Assembly: GCA_008330645.1 (NCBI GenBank)
Contig: VLTN01000021.1
Span: forward strand, 186,001-250,000
DNA: 64,000 bases
Direction: 5' to 3'
Source of the DNA: Cafeteria roenbergensis
Taxonomy: Eukaryota; Sar; Bigyra; Bicosoecida; Cafeteriaceae
Part shown: positions 19,438-29,554 of the stretch, piece by piece
Position numbering within the stretch: the stretch's first letter is position 1
Layout of the letters: each line of letters starts with the position of its first letter
Position numbers and translations under genes: made by a program
Notes under the pieces: generated by a model
What the model was told of the DNA's origin: nothing
What the model saw: only the letters and a program-made list of their open reading frames with translations
The model's database searches: none

Positions 19438-21663
19438 ATGGACGCTATTGTGGCAGCGCTTTCATGCGGGATTTGCAGTGCCACCTTCGAGTCGCCCGTG
19501 GTTTTGAGCTGTTGCGGGGCGATGTTTTGCAGCGCTTGCATCCGAGCAGTGGCTGCCCATCGCTCGTCGTGCCCAGCCTGCCGGCAAGAGTTTCCTGCCC
19601 TGGAGCGGGTGCTGGTCAGGGTGCCTCAGCTGGTAGACGTGTGCTCCGCGGTGCGGGCTGCTGGGGAGGCGATGCACGTCCCGACGACAGGCGTGGTTCC
19701 CAAGGCAATATGCGATCCGCAGCAAGCCAGGGCTGGCCTGCCCAGCCCACTTCGCAGGCCACGGGCAGGCGCGATGCGGCTGGCCGAGCTCAAGCAGCTG
19801 CTTCGCGAGGCTGGACTGCCGCTCACTGGCGGCAGAGGCGCCATGGAGAAGCGGTACTGCAGGCTGGTCGACCTTCACAACGCAGCGCTTGACGGCGGCC
19901 GAGCGCCGAGGCGCGCAAAGATCACGTCGCAGATTGTGCGAGAGGAGGCAGCAAGGGTAGCCGACAGCGCGGGCGCCTCCGAGTCGCCGGCAGCGGCGGA
20001 GCACTCCCCGCCCGAGGTGCCCCCTTCAGCCGCCGACTCGCCCACTGTCTCACCTCGGTCGCCAGCAGACGGCACGGCTGACCCCGCCGCTGGGACAAGG
20101 ACGCCGAGCCAGGCTGGGGCTGCCAGCGGCGCCGCCGCCCTGGCGAAGGGGACGGAGCGAGTGCGGCGCGGCCGGGTGGTCGTTCACGTCCACGTTCCGC
20201 CCGAGCTCGCCGGCCTCTCAGGCGAGGCGGCCTCGGCAGCTGCTCGAGCCAAGGCGCAGCTTATCGAGCTTGCTACCGCGGTGGCTTCGCGGGACTGGCT
20301 GCGCCGGCGCAGGGCAGCCAGGGCAGAGGCAGCGTCGCAGGCTCGGCAGGCGCCAGCCGCGCCCGCCGCGCCCGCCGCGCCCGCCGCACCCGCCGCGGCT
20401 GGTCCGCAGGAGGCCGAGCCCGCAGCAGGCGTGCCGCCTGCTCGTGCTTCGAGCGCACCCGAGGCCAAGTCCCCCCCGCCCGCCAGTCCTGCTGCTGAAG
20501 CCACCGTGGCTCGCGCAGCCGCCCGCTCGGCGGCGGCGCCTCCGGCCCCCGCCCCGCCGGCCCTGGACGCGAGCAGACGGCTGTTGTCCGTCCTGAGCGC
20601 CGAGTGCGAGGCCGTAGGCTGGAGGTCGCTGTGGAGCGAGGCAGCGTCGCGGCCCTTCTTCTACAACGAGGCGACGAGACGGGGGCAGTGGGAGCACCCC
20701 GAGGCCCCGGCGCCCCCGTCAAGCAGCGCGACGGGGACAGGCGCGCGCGGCACAGGGCCGTCACGAGGGCGTCGAGGCCAGGCCACCACGCCAGCGACTG
20801 GCATGCCGCCGTCAACCCCGCCTCGCAGCGGCGGCGGCGAGGAGGCGAGCCGCGCCCGGCCGGGGACGCCGCCCCTTTCGCCACGGCCGCGCTCGGCCGG
20901 ATCTCCCTCCCCCTCTGCCAGCGTGGACAGCTTTCCGGCCTCTGGGTCGCCCTCGCAGGCAGTCCCGGCCTCGGCCTCGCCTGGGCTCGTTGCCCCGCTC
21001 CGCGCCTCAGCGCCCAGGGTCACCGGCGGGGCATCCAGCCCGCTCCTCGACGCTTCGTTCGACGTGGATGCCAGCGACAGGCGCGGGCCTTCCAGCCAGG
21101 TGGCTGGGTCGCCGCCACCGGCTTCGGCGGGCTCCGAGGCAGCGGCAGAGCGGCCTCCCTCCGCGCCTGGAGGCGGCTCCCCAGGCGGTCGCCCCGAGCC
21201 TGACCGGGCGGCTGCGACGGGGCCTACGCACCGGCCGGGCCCGCCACCAGGCGTCGCAAAGGGCCCAAGCGGGTCGGGCGCCGCGTCAGCCCAAGGCGCT
21301 GACGCTGCAGCGGGCGCCGCAGCTGCGGAGGGGCCTGCCGCCGAGGCAAGCTCGCCCAGTGAGCCCCGCAAACACAGTCGCCGCAACCACCCTTTGCCAG
21401 ATTCGGGCACGAGGGCAGCTCGGGCGCCCAAGCGACGGAGGCGGAGCAGCGGCAGGGCCTCGCAGGGCAGCCTGGCGGCGGCTTTCGCAGGCGGCGCGGC
21501 GTCCCAAGCGAGCCCTTCCGGGCCGTGGGCTTGCTCGGTGTGTACGTACATGCACGACGAGCCCGCCGAGGCCGCCGCCACTGCGTGCGTGATGTGCTCC
21601 GCTGCCCGTGGGCCGAGCACGAGGACGCGCGCGAGGAAGCGCCGCCCGCCCGCAGACGCCTGA
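19438..21663 (+). CDS. RAD18-like RING/SAP ubiquitin ligase with WW-like and RanBP2-type zinc finger
   Basis: A single exon of 741 residues, or 761 if the in-frame ATG at 19378 is used. A RING finger at 10-48 has the CCGxxxC form (C10, C13, C25/C26, C31, C34, C45, C48), as in some C4C4 RINGs. Residues about 112-150 match the SAP segment of RAD18 (ELKQLLREAGLPLTGGRG, then KRYCRLVDLHNA). A WW-like module is at about 395-424 (WRSLWSEAASRPFFYNEATR). Low-complexity Pro/Ser/Ala sequence follows, then basic patches. A RanBP2-type finger is at about 696-725 (WACSVCTYMH, then CVMCSAARG). RING plus SAP is the RAD18 layout, which monoubiquitinates PCNA at stalled replication forks. The RAD18 UBZ finger is not seen, and the RanBP2 finger may replace it as a ubiquitin binder. 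The ortholog call is likely but not proven. Confidence 0.74.
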   Translation: MDAIVAALSCGICSATFESPVVLSCCGAMFCSACIRAVAAHRSSCPACRQEFPALERVLVRVPQLVDVCSAVRAAGEAMHVPTTGVVPKAICDPQQARAGLPSPLRRPRAGAMRLAELKQLLREAGLPLTGGRGAMEKRYCRLVDLHNAALDGGRAPRRAKITSQIVREEAARVADSAGASESPAAAEHSPPEVPPSAADSPTVSPRSPADGTADPAAGTRTPSQAGAASGAAALAKGTERVRRGRVVVHVHVPPELAGLSGEAASAAARAKAQLIELATAVASRDWLRRRRAARAEAASQARQAPAAPAAPAAPAAPAAAGPQEAEPAAGVPPARASSAPEAKSPPPASPAAEATVARAAARSAAAPPAPAPPALDASRRLLSVLSAECEAVGWRSLWSEAASRPFFYNEATRRGQWEHPEAPAPPSSSATGTGARGTGPSRGRRGQATTPATGMPPSTPPRSGGGEEASRARPGTPPLSPRPRSAGSPSPSASVDSFPASGSPSQAVPASASPGLVAPLRASAPRVTGGASSPLLDASFDVDASDRRGPSSQVAGSPPPASAGSEAAAERPPSAPGGGSPGGRPEPDRAAATGPTHRPGPPPGVAKGPSGSGAASAQGADAAAGAAAAEGPAAEASSPSEPRKHSRRNHPLPDSGTRAARAPKRRRRSSGRASQGSLAAAFAGGAASQASPSGPWACSVCTYMHDEPAEAAATACVMCSAARGPSTRTRARKRRPPADA

Positions 21664-21922
21664 GCTTCCTGGCACTTGTCAAAGGTGTGGTGCGCTCACG
21701 TGCGTTGCGTGTGGAAAGGGGCGCTGTGCGAGGCGGCTAGGCTCGTGCCTCGCGGATCTCGGTTGGATGGAAAGGCTGAGCAGCACACGACCAAATCGCG
21801 ACTGCCCCAAACCTCACACAATGTTGCCCCATGGTGCATCGCCAGCAAATGATGCACGGCGACGGCGGAGACGAAGCAGGGTCGTCCTCCGCTCTGGCAG
21901 CAGCCCCTGTCAAGTGGGGGAC

Positions 21923-22510
21923 TCACTCCTCGCGCGCCTTCGAGATGCGGATGCCGGCCAGGATCGGCTCGTTGTGGAGCTCGCGGGTGGCCTTGTACGC
22001 CTCGCGGCTGCGCATGGCGTCGGTGATGGTCACGAACTCGGGGGTGGCCTTGGCGGCGACAACGGGGAAGGCGGCCTCGATGGAGCCGACGACGGCCTTG
22101 CCGGCCACGTCGATCTTGCCGGTGGGCTTCTCCTTGTTCCACACCACCTTGTCGAGGTAGGCGCGGAGGCGGGCCACGTTGGCGTCAAGGGCCTCCTGGC
22201 TCTTGTTGCGGCGGCGGTAGTCCACGGCGATGCCGATGGTGCGGGCGTCGTTGCGGGACACGCCGGCGGCCTTGAGCTCGGCGAGGGTGAAGCCACGGCC
22301 GGCGCGGACGCGCATGTTGTAGCGCGCGGTCTGGCAGTGCACGGCGGGGCGCAGGAAGCCGACGGGGCGGGGGGCAGCCTTGGCGGCCTTCTCCTTGCGA
22401 AGCTGGCGGCGCGCGGCCTTCTTGGCCGGCTGGTCGAACCACGTCTTCACGCGGCGCTGCCACTGCTTGTGGAAATGGCTGTTGGGGATGACGTTGTTGT
22501 GCTTGACCAT
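21923..22510 (-). CDS. RPL13: 60S ribosomal protein eL13
   Basis: A single exon of 195 residues. It opens MVKHNNVIPNSHFHKQWQRR and contains the eL13 blocks TWFDQPAKKAARR, GRGFTLAELKAAGV and IGIAVDYRRRNKSQEAL. It is close to the family length of about 205-210. eL13 is a large-subunit protein near the 5.8S/28S rRNA. Codon use is strongly biased to C/G-ending codons, as expected for a highly expressed gene. It faces away from the uS9 gene across a very GC-rich promoter. Confidence 0.96.
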   Translation of the reverse strand: MVKHNNVIPNSHFHKQWQRRVKTWFDQPAKKAARRQLRKEKAAKAAPRPVGFLRPAVHCQTARYNMRVRAGRGFTLAELKAAGVSRNDARTIGIAVDYRRRNKSQEALDANVARLRAYLDKVVWNKEKPTGKIDVAGKAVVGSIEAAFPVVAAKATPEFVTITDAMRSREAYKATRELHNEPILAGIRISKAREE

Positions 22511-23194
22511 GGCTTCAAGCCTGCGAGCGGCGCATGGGACGAGGCGGCGAGGAGGAATGGCAAAGCGAAGGCGGTCGAGCAAGCAGCGGCCGAGCTCAGG
22601 GTGCCTTCCCCGCCTCGCAGGCCGAAGCGGGCGGGCCCGGGGCCTCGGGACTGCGACCCGGCGACGGCGCCGATATGCGCGGCCTGGCGCGCGCCAGGCC
22701 GGGAGCCTGGCGGCCAGACGCCCGCTGGCGCGGGAGGGGCCGGCGGTCGGGCAGCCCGAGCAGCAGCAGTGGTCGCGGCCGCCTGCCGCTGGCTGGGGAG
22801 CCCGCCGCGTCCCCACCCGCCCCCGCCTCCCACATGCTCCGGGCGGGACCGTTCCGTCAGGCCGGGCCCAGCCCGCCAAGGGGCGGAGCGGGGGCGGGAA
22901 GGCGCGGGGCGCGGCCCGAGAAGCGCAGTCGGCGCCAGTCGTCACGGCCGCAAAGGTCGGCCTCGCGCGCCTCCCTGGGGGCCGCTCCCCGCCCCACCCC
23001 CGCGCGCCCTGCCGCTCTCTGCGCATCCGCGCCGCGCTTTCCGCTTGCTCACCTCGCGTGGGGGTTCCCGGGGCTGAGAATCCGCGAGTGCGAGCAAAGG
23101 CAGAGCGCATCACGGTCGGTGGACGTCGGCAGAGGGCTCGTTTTCGTGACGCACTCTCGGGGGACTCATTCTCACCAGCAGGCCCGTAGCAGCT
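22511..23194. promoter_or_regulatory. GC-rich divergent promoter region, eL13 / uS9
   Basis: This lies between two outward-facing ribosomal protein genes. It is extremely GC-rich and has no TATA box. Shared regulation is inferred from orientation and the common function. Confidence 0.5.
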
Positions 23195-24256
23195 ATGGCT
23201 GACGCCAAGTCGCAGCAGAGCGTTCAGGTCTTCGGCCGCAAGGTGAGCCCGCCGCAGCCGTTCGGGCCCCGGGGGCGGCGCGAGGGGCGGTGAAGGCGCG
23301 ACGGAGGACTCTGCCCGCTGGCCGGACGCTGCTTGCGCCGCTCGACCACGCTTTTCCCCTCCCTGCGCGCTCCCCGCCCGCCTCGCAGCGTAGCGCCGTG
23401 GCCGTCGCCCATGTGAAGGAGGGCAAGGGTGTCCTGCGCGTCAACGGCGTGCCCCTTCACCTTGTGGAGCCCGAGCCGCTCCGCGCCAAGGTGCTCGAGC
23501 CCGTGCTTCTCCTCGGCGCCGACCGCTTCAACGCCCTCGACGTGCGCGTGCGCGTGCGCGGCGGTGGCTTCTCGTCCCAGGTGTACGGTGAGCAGCCTCT
23601 TCGGCGCCGACAGCGTGCTTTGGGCGGAGCGCCGACGCGCTGCGGCAACCGCGGCCGCAAAAGCGTGGCAGTCTTGCGCGCTCGAGGCTGGGCTGGTCCC
23701 CCGCTCCGTCCCGCCACCCCTCCCCGCCTGGCTTCGCCTCGCCGCTCTCTCCCGCAGCCATCCGTCAGGCGATCGCCAAGGCCGTTGTGTCGTACTACCA
23801 GAAGTGTGAGTCAGCGGCCGGACCACCTGCGGGACCGGGGCAATCGCGCCGTCCTGGTTCTCGTGCGCGGCGCCGCGCTTGCCGTCCACACCGCTACGCG
23901 CTGCCCAGGGATGACTTCGAAATATTAAAGTTTGAGATCACGGGATACCGATTCGTGACACAACCCCTTCGCTTGAGGGCACGCGTGGCCCAGGACGGCC
24001 TGCAGTCTTGGCCTGTGAACTGATGGCGCCCGCCCGCCCGCCGCCACCAGCCACACCGTCGTCCCCGCTTCGCAATCCCCCCCCCCCCCCTGCCCGGTCG
24101 CCACTCGCAGACGTCGACGAGGCCCAGAAGAACGAGATCAAGGAGCTCCTCCTCCAGTACGACCGGGCCCTCCTCGTGGCCGACCCCCGCCGCTGCGAGC
24201 CGAAGAAGTTCGGCGGCCCCTCGGCCCGCGCTCGCTACCAGAAGTCTTACCGTTGA
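23195..24256 (+). CDS. RPS16: 40S ribosomal protein uS9 (RPS16)
   Basis: Four exons (23195-23242, 23389-23587, 23758-23805, 24111-24256) give 146 residues, the same length as animal RPS16. Junctions reconstruct [28 protein letters not shown] and [15 protein letters not shown] without a gap. The C-terminus RARYQKSYR is the invariant tail that reaches the P-site tRNA in the decoding centre. The third intron (305 nt) contains an AT-richer, structured stretch unlike the rest of the locus. The acceptor of exon 4 follows a long poly-C tract. Confidence 0.97.
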
Positions 24257-24724
24257 GTGGCAGACGGCGAACCCCCCGCTCGGGCTGGTCGCGCTGCTGT
24301 GGGCCGGTGTGGCATCTGCCATTGTGTGTCGGACTGCCTGGAGAGCCTCTCGCTCCCTGGTCACGGCCGCCGCCCCGTGCAAATGAGAGTGCCCCCTCGT
24401 CCGCTCCCTCAGCACACAACCGACACGCAAAGTCTCCGAGAAAGCCGAGGGCATCCCGGGGTCGCCTTGCCTCTTCGCCCAGAGACATTCCGCGCGAAAG
24501 TCAGGGGCAGGCCGCGCAGAGGTGCTGTCGAGACACAGGGCGTGTTCACGGTGCGTGGGAGAGCGTTGGGCTACACGGACAGGCGGTGCGGTGTCCCTGA
24601 AGGTCGCTCCTTTTCCTACGTGCGAAAGGCCATGCCTGACGGCACGGGCGGGGCATGCGCTCACACAGCAAAGCCGCAACACACGATGCCCAGTCCAAGC
24701 CTCGGCACGCCACCACCGCCGCGC
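24257..24724. other. Convergent 3' spacer, uS9 / uS19
   Basis: This must hold the 3' UTRs of two converging ribosomal protein genes. Frames within it lack domains. No RNA gene is recognised. Confidence 0.4.
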
Positions 24725-25584
24725 TCAGCCGTGCAGCGGCACGAAGCGGTTGGCGGCCGCGAGGGCCATGCCGGGGCGTCCGTGCACGGTCGGCTTGTAG
24801 GTGACCGAGAACTCGCCGAGGTAGTGGCCGATCATCTCGGGGCGCACCTCGACAACGGCAAGCTGCTTGCCGTTGTACACGGCGATCTGGCAGCCCACCA
24901 TCTCGGGGAGGACGATGGCGTTGCGCAGGTGCGTGCGGATGAGCTTGGGCTTGTCAAGAAGGGCGCACTCCTCCTTGGACTTGCGCAGGCGCTTGAGGAG
25001 GCCGGTGTACTTGAGCACGTTGCGCACCTCCACCTTGGGGGCGTCGGGGCCGACCTCTGCCATGCGCCTGAACTTGCGCTGGATGCGGGCGGGGAGCAGG
25101 CGCACGAGCTCGGCGTTGCTGAGGTCCAGGAGGGTGTCGAGGTCCTTGCCCTTGAACTGGAACTTCTTGAAGGCCCGCTTGCGGCGCTCCGCGAGGATCT
25201 CCTCCTCGGTCATGTCCTCCTGGGGCTTGGTGGCATCAGCCTGCGGGCAACGAAGGTGGGCGGCGGCGGGGCACGGACAGGGGGGCGGATGGAGCGCGGG
25301 AGGCGCAAAGCAACTCTGCGAGGCGGGCAGCCGACGCCCATGCGCGCAGCCTCGCTGCGATCGCAAGCCGCGCCCCGGAGCTCCCCGCGGGGGCCCCGCC
25401 CTGGACCGAGGCCCCTGAGCCCGCCCCGCCCGCGGCGCGGCCCGGCTGCGCCCTCGCGGGCGCAGCGGCCGCAGGCGAGCGCCGCCGCCCAGGCAAAGAG
25501 CTGGCGGAGAGGCCCGACCGCACGCCGCGCCCGCCAGCGCCCCAGCCAGCAGCGCAGCCGCGCGGCCTCAGCCGGCCTCACCAT
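24725..25584 (-). CDS. RPS15: 40S ribosomal protein uS19 (RPS15)
   Basis: Coding exons on the minus strand are 25584-25582 and 25240-24725, giving 172 residues. The first coding exon is only the ATG codon, directly followed by a GTGAGG donor; the second begins ADATKPQEDMTEEE. The match to RPS15 runs through FQFKGKDLDTLLDL, TGLLKRLRKSKEE, VRPEMIGHYLGEFSVTYK and the end of the small-subunit head protein. It is about 25 residues longer than the animal protein, mostly at the ends. Splitting directly after the start codon is common in ribosomal protein genes. It is divergently paired with uS3. Confidence 0.95.
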
Positions 25585-25955
25585 GGTGACCGGTTCCGGG
25601 GGAGTGCGGTAGGGTCCGCGAGGAGCCTACAGAACGACCAGGGTGCGGGGGGCGCCGGACGGCGCGCCGAGCAGTCATGCTGGCAGAGGCCGGGAGGCGC
25701 CGACGTCGTCACCTGCACGGCGTCTGCCCACGCCAAGGCCTGCAGCCACCCCGTCGTCCCCGGCGAGCTTTTCGATGTGAGCAGGACCTGGGGCGGACTG
25801 CTGGTGCCCGCGGGGCCGCGTTTGCCGGAGCGCAGCCGCGGGGCCGGCCAACTCGGCGCTGCCGCAGCAGCAGGCCGCGCGAGGCGTCACGGACCGAGCG
25901 CAACCCGCCTGCGAAGCACCCGCCGCCGCGCCCGACTCCCTCGCCGCCCCGCAGC
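25585..25955. promoter_or_regulatory. Divergent promoter region, uS19 / uS3
   Basis: This is the second ribosomal protein divergent pair in the window. GC-rich, no TATA box seen. The shared promoter is inferred from layout. Confidence 0.5.
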
Positions 25956-27079
25956 ATGGCCACGGCCAAGAAGGACCTGCTGTCCAAGAAGCGCCTCTTC
26001 GTGAAGAACGGCCTCCGCGATGCCGAGCTGAACGAGGTGAGGAAGCGCTTGCCATGCACCGACAGCTTTGTTGCTGGCGATGCTTGAAAATCGCCAGCGC
26101 CCCTCAGCCACCGGGAAGGCAGGGACCGGGGACCAGCACCCAGGGTCTCTCCAGCCCGGACAACACGGTGGCGACTTGGGCGGGGGTCGATGGGCTGTCA
26201 AGACAGCGGTGGTTGAGCGCTTCGGCGCGCGGCTCCAGTCCTTGGGCTTCTGCATTTCCGCGCTCGCCTCGCCTCGCCCGCCCGGCATGCCAACGGCGAG
26301 GGCGCAAGTGCGGGCCGCGACCTGCTTCCCCTGCCCGCCCTGGTCTCGGTTGCCCCGCGCTCCCGCAGTTCTTCACCCGCGAGCTCGCTGACGCTGGCTA
26401 CGCCGGTGTCGAGGTGCGCGACTCCCCCATGCGCACGGACATCATCGTCCGCGCCACGCGCCCCCAGGATGTCCTCGGCGAGAAGGGCCGCCGCATCCGC
26501 GAGCTCGCCTCCATGGTGCAGAAGCGCTTCAAGTTCGAGGAGGGCCAGGTCGAGCTCCTCGCCGAGCGCGTGGCCAACCGCGCCCTGTGCGCCGAGGCCC
26601 AGGCTGAGAGCATCCGCTTCAAGCTGCTCAGCGGCCTTGCCGTCCGCCGCGCCTGCAACGGCGTGATCAAGGGCGTCATGGACGAGGGTGCCAAGGGCTG
26701 CGAGGTCGTTGTGACCGGCAAGCTCCGCGGCGGCCGCGCCAAGGCCATGAAGTTCCGCGAGGGCTACATGATCAAGACCGGCCACTCCAACCGCATCTAC
26801 GTGAAGGAGGCCGTGCGCCACGTGCTCATGCGCCAGGGCGTGCTCGGCGTGAAGGTCCGCATCATGCTCCCCCAGGACCCCGAAGGCCGCCAGGGCCCCA
26901 AGGAGCCCCTCGCCGACATCGTCACCGTGCACACCCCCAAGGACGAGGATGTCATGCCCGTGCCCGCCAAGGTGCCCGCCAAGCCCCACGGTGCCGGCTT
27001 CGCCGCCGGCCCTGGCGCCGCTGTGGCCGCCGCCCCCCCCGCCACCGGGGCTGCCCCCCCTGCCGCCCCCATGGCGTGA
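25956..27079 (+). CDS. RPS3: 40S ribosomal protein uS3 (RPS3)
   Basis: Exons 25956-26036 and 26369-27079 join in phase 0 to 263 residues. The N-terminal block [19 protein letters not shown], the KH-domain segment [20 protein letters not shown] and [19 protein letters not shown] are typical of uS3. The C-terminus is an Ala/Pro-rich tail, slightly longer than in animals. uS3 lines the mRNA entry channel of the small subunit. The single intron (332 nt) carries a perfect 9-bp hairpin. Confidence 0.97.
26073..26098 (+). other. Hairpin in the uS3 intron
   Basis: A nine-base perfect inverted repeat (GCTGGCGAT ... ATCGCCAGC) with an eight-base AT-rich loop lies 36 bases into the intron. It could be part of an intronic small RNA or a splicing aid. 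No C/D or H/ACA boxes can be assigned with confidence. Confidence 0.5.
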
Positions 27080-27187
27080 GTTTGAGCTGCGAGTGTGCCG
27101 CCGGGCTCGCGCCCCACGCGGACGTCCAAACGGGGACACTGACGGGTCATTCGAGCGCGAGACTCACACGCCACTCGAGACGCACCT

Positions 27188-29072
27188 TCAAAGCTTATCC
27201 AGCTTGGTCACAATGTAAACACGCAACGTCTGGTCAAGGCACGCAGCGCAGGCAAGGCCGATCATGTCGCGCGACCAGTCCAGCGAGACCATGGGCTGCG
27301 TGCTCAGCACGCGGCTGTTGAGCAGCTCGACGCTCCCCGCCACTCCGCGGTAGTGCCCCTCTTCGTCCTTGAACGTCCTCTTGCTCGGGTACGAACTGCG
27401 AAGGGAAGCGGGGCACGACGACGGCAGCGACCAGAATGAGAGTGAGCACGGGCTGGCCGGCAGGTGGGCGCCATGCGCTGCCTGAGGCAAGGAACGCGGG
27501 CGAGGGCGCCGCGGGCTCACTACCGGTACAGGTTGAGGCCACCGTTGCCGCCCGTGGTGGCGAAGAGGTCTCTGTTCTGCGGCAGGTGGCGCGCCCGCCA
27601 GATGGTGCTCTTGTGCGCGCGCTCCTCCTTGAACGCGAATCCCTCCGTCGGGTGCAGCGTGCGCGCATCGAACACGCGAAACCTGCTCTCCAGCGTTGTC
27701 GCGACGATTTTGTTCATCTCAATGTCCTTCCGGTCGAACTCCACGTTCACGACGCCGTTGCCGCAGTTGGTCTCCCATCGCAGCCTGCGAGGAGCTCGCG
27801 AGCGCGAGGCGAGGTGGCCGCGAAGGTCAGTCTCCGGCAGCGTCGCCGCAATCTTCCACCCGCGTGTGGCGGCCCGCCGTGTGAGCTCGAACCGGCCGCC
27901 ACCCTTGGCCCAGCAGGAGGGGGGTCCACTGTGTCCACGCCCACACCGTCGAGCCGCGGGCCTGCACCGCAGGACAGCTGGCTGACTCACGTGTTGGTCC
28001 TCAGGTCGAACAGCTTCACGTCGCCGTTGTCGTAGCCGGCCAGCACGCACCGCTCCGCGTCCGAGTAGGAGTTTCCAAATGCCACAGTCCAGCAATCGCG
28101 AGCGGTTTCGCCGTCTGCCGGCTCGAGCGACACCACCGGGTCAGGCACACGCGGGTCCCAAATGCGCACGCAGCCTGCGGCCGGGCTCAGGGCGAGAGGC
28201 GCGGCCGAGGAAGGAAATGATCATGGGAGGCGACGCTGCAGGCGATGCTGGAGGGCTGGGGGCCAGGGCGCCCGGACCAGGCAGCGTTGGACGAGGTGCC
28301 GCGACTCACCGTCTCTCGAGCAGGTGGCAATCTCGGGCGCCCCGCCGCCGATGCCGAGCCCGCCGCACCCGTCCACACAGTTGATGATCTGGGAGTGGGC
28401 CTTGGGCGCGGCGAAGACGGGCGCGTCTGTGCGGTTGAGGTCCCTGCGGTCGGAACAGGGCGCGCACTGGAGGGAGCGGACATCTCGGGGACAAGCGCGG
28501 CGGGCGCAAGAACGGGGGCTAAGCACACGGGCGTCGTGCGGGGCCAGTCCGACCGGGTGATGGCGGGCCGGCTCACCACACGCTCAGGCCGCCGTTGTAG
28601 TCCCCAGTCGCCAGGTGGCGGTCCTCCACCAGAGAGGCGCCAAACGTGGCGCACTTGAACGCCGCTGGCTTCTCGCACTGCAGCACGAGCAGGGGAGGGG
28701 GAATGGGACAATACCACAGGCTCGGTTCGCCCGACTGCGAGGCGGCCACGCGCTCGCGGCCAGCGGCATGCGCGAGGCAGGGCGGCAAGCGACCCAACGC
28801 CTGGTTCGAAAGCGGCTCACCTCGTGGACGAGCTTTGCCTTTCCCCCGTCCAGCTCGTACACCTGCAAGGCACCCGTGCCTCGGGGCTTCTCGCCAATCG
28901 CGACGAACCTCGCGGAGGAGGGCACCCAGCGGATGTCTGTGGGCGAATAGGTGATGGAAAGCTGGCAGTGCTCAATGATTTGCGGTGCCTCCGTCGTGAG
29001 CATGGTGCTCTTGGGCTCGGCGATGGCCGCATCGCTTGCAGGCCCCGGGGCCGTCCCCGCTGCCGCGGCCAT
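27188..29072 (-). CDS. WDR92: WDR92/Monad WD40 protein (dynein axonemal assembly factor 10)
   Basis: Six minus-strand exons (29072-28821, 28677-28577, 28443-28310, 28174-27991, 27784-27521, 27395-27188) join in phase to 380 residues. Alignment to WDR92 is almost continuous: PQIIEH near the start, [77 protein letters not shown] and the end IVTKLDKL. It forms a seven-blade propeller. WDR92 works with the R2TP/prefoldin-like chaperones to pre-assemble axonemal dynein arms, and is found in organisms with motile cilia. It is the most intron-rich gene in the window. The ATG at 29072 was chosen over an upstream in-frame one because the known N-terminus is short. Confidence 0.94.
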
Positions 29073-29554
29073 GATCTTCCCTGCGGACGCTGAGTGGGGA
29101 GTGCGCGGCGTGCAATCGCAATTTGTCGTTGGGGAGCAGCTCTGTCCCGAGTGCTGAGGCAAGGTCATTGAATTCGCCTCGCGCGAACAGCACCGCGCAG
29201 CAGCACAGAGTGCTCACTCATAAGAAAGCGCGCGGCTCAGGCAAAACCCAAACCAACACGGGTCGGACATGGAGCAGACGGAAACTTTGCGCAACGGGAC
29301 GTTCACGCACTCAGTTCGAGTTCCTTGCGCACCGGCTGCTCACGCAGCAGCAGCGGGTGCGGAGAAAAGGGAAAAGAAGGCCTGGGGGCTGTAGGTAATA
29401 CCTGTCCGACCAGTCAAGACTTCTGTCGGGAGTAGGGAAGGAGTTGGCGAAGGCAGGTCAACGTTCGCGGTGCCAAACTGTTGAAAGCGCGATCTCGGGC
29501 CTGCAGCAGACAGCGCGCCAGCCACGAGTGGCGCTTTGGTCACGCAGGGTGGGC
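29073..29554. other. Spacer between WDR92 start and the giant fusion gene end
   Basis: It holds the WDR92 promoter and the 3' UTR of the upstream minus-strand gene. AA-rich runs near 29221-29260 are the only departure from high GC. No RNA gene is seen. Confidence 0.4.
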
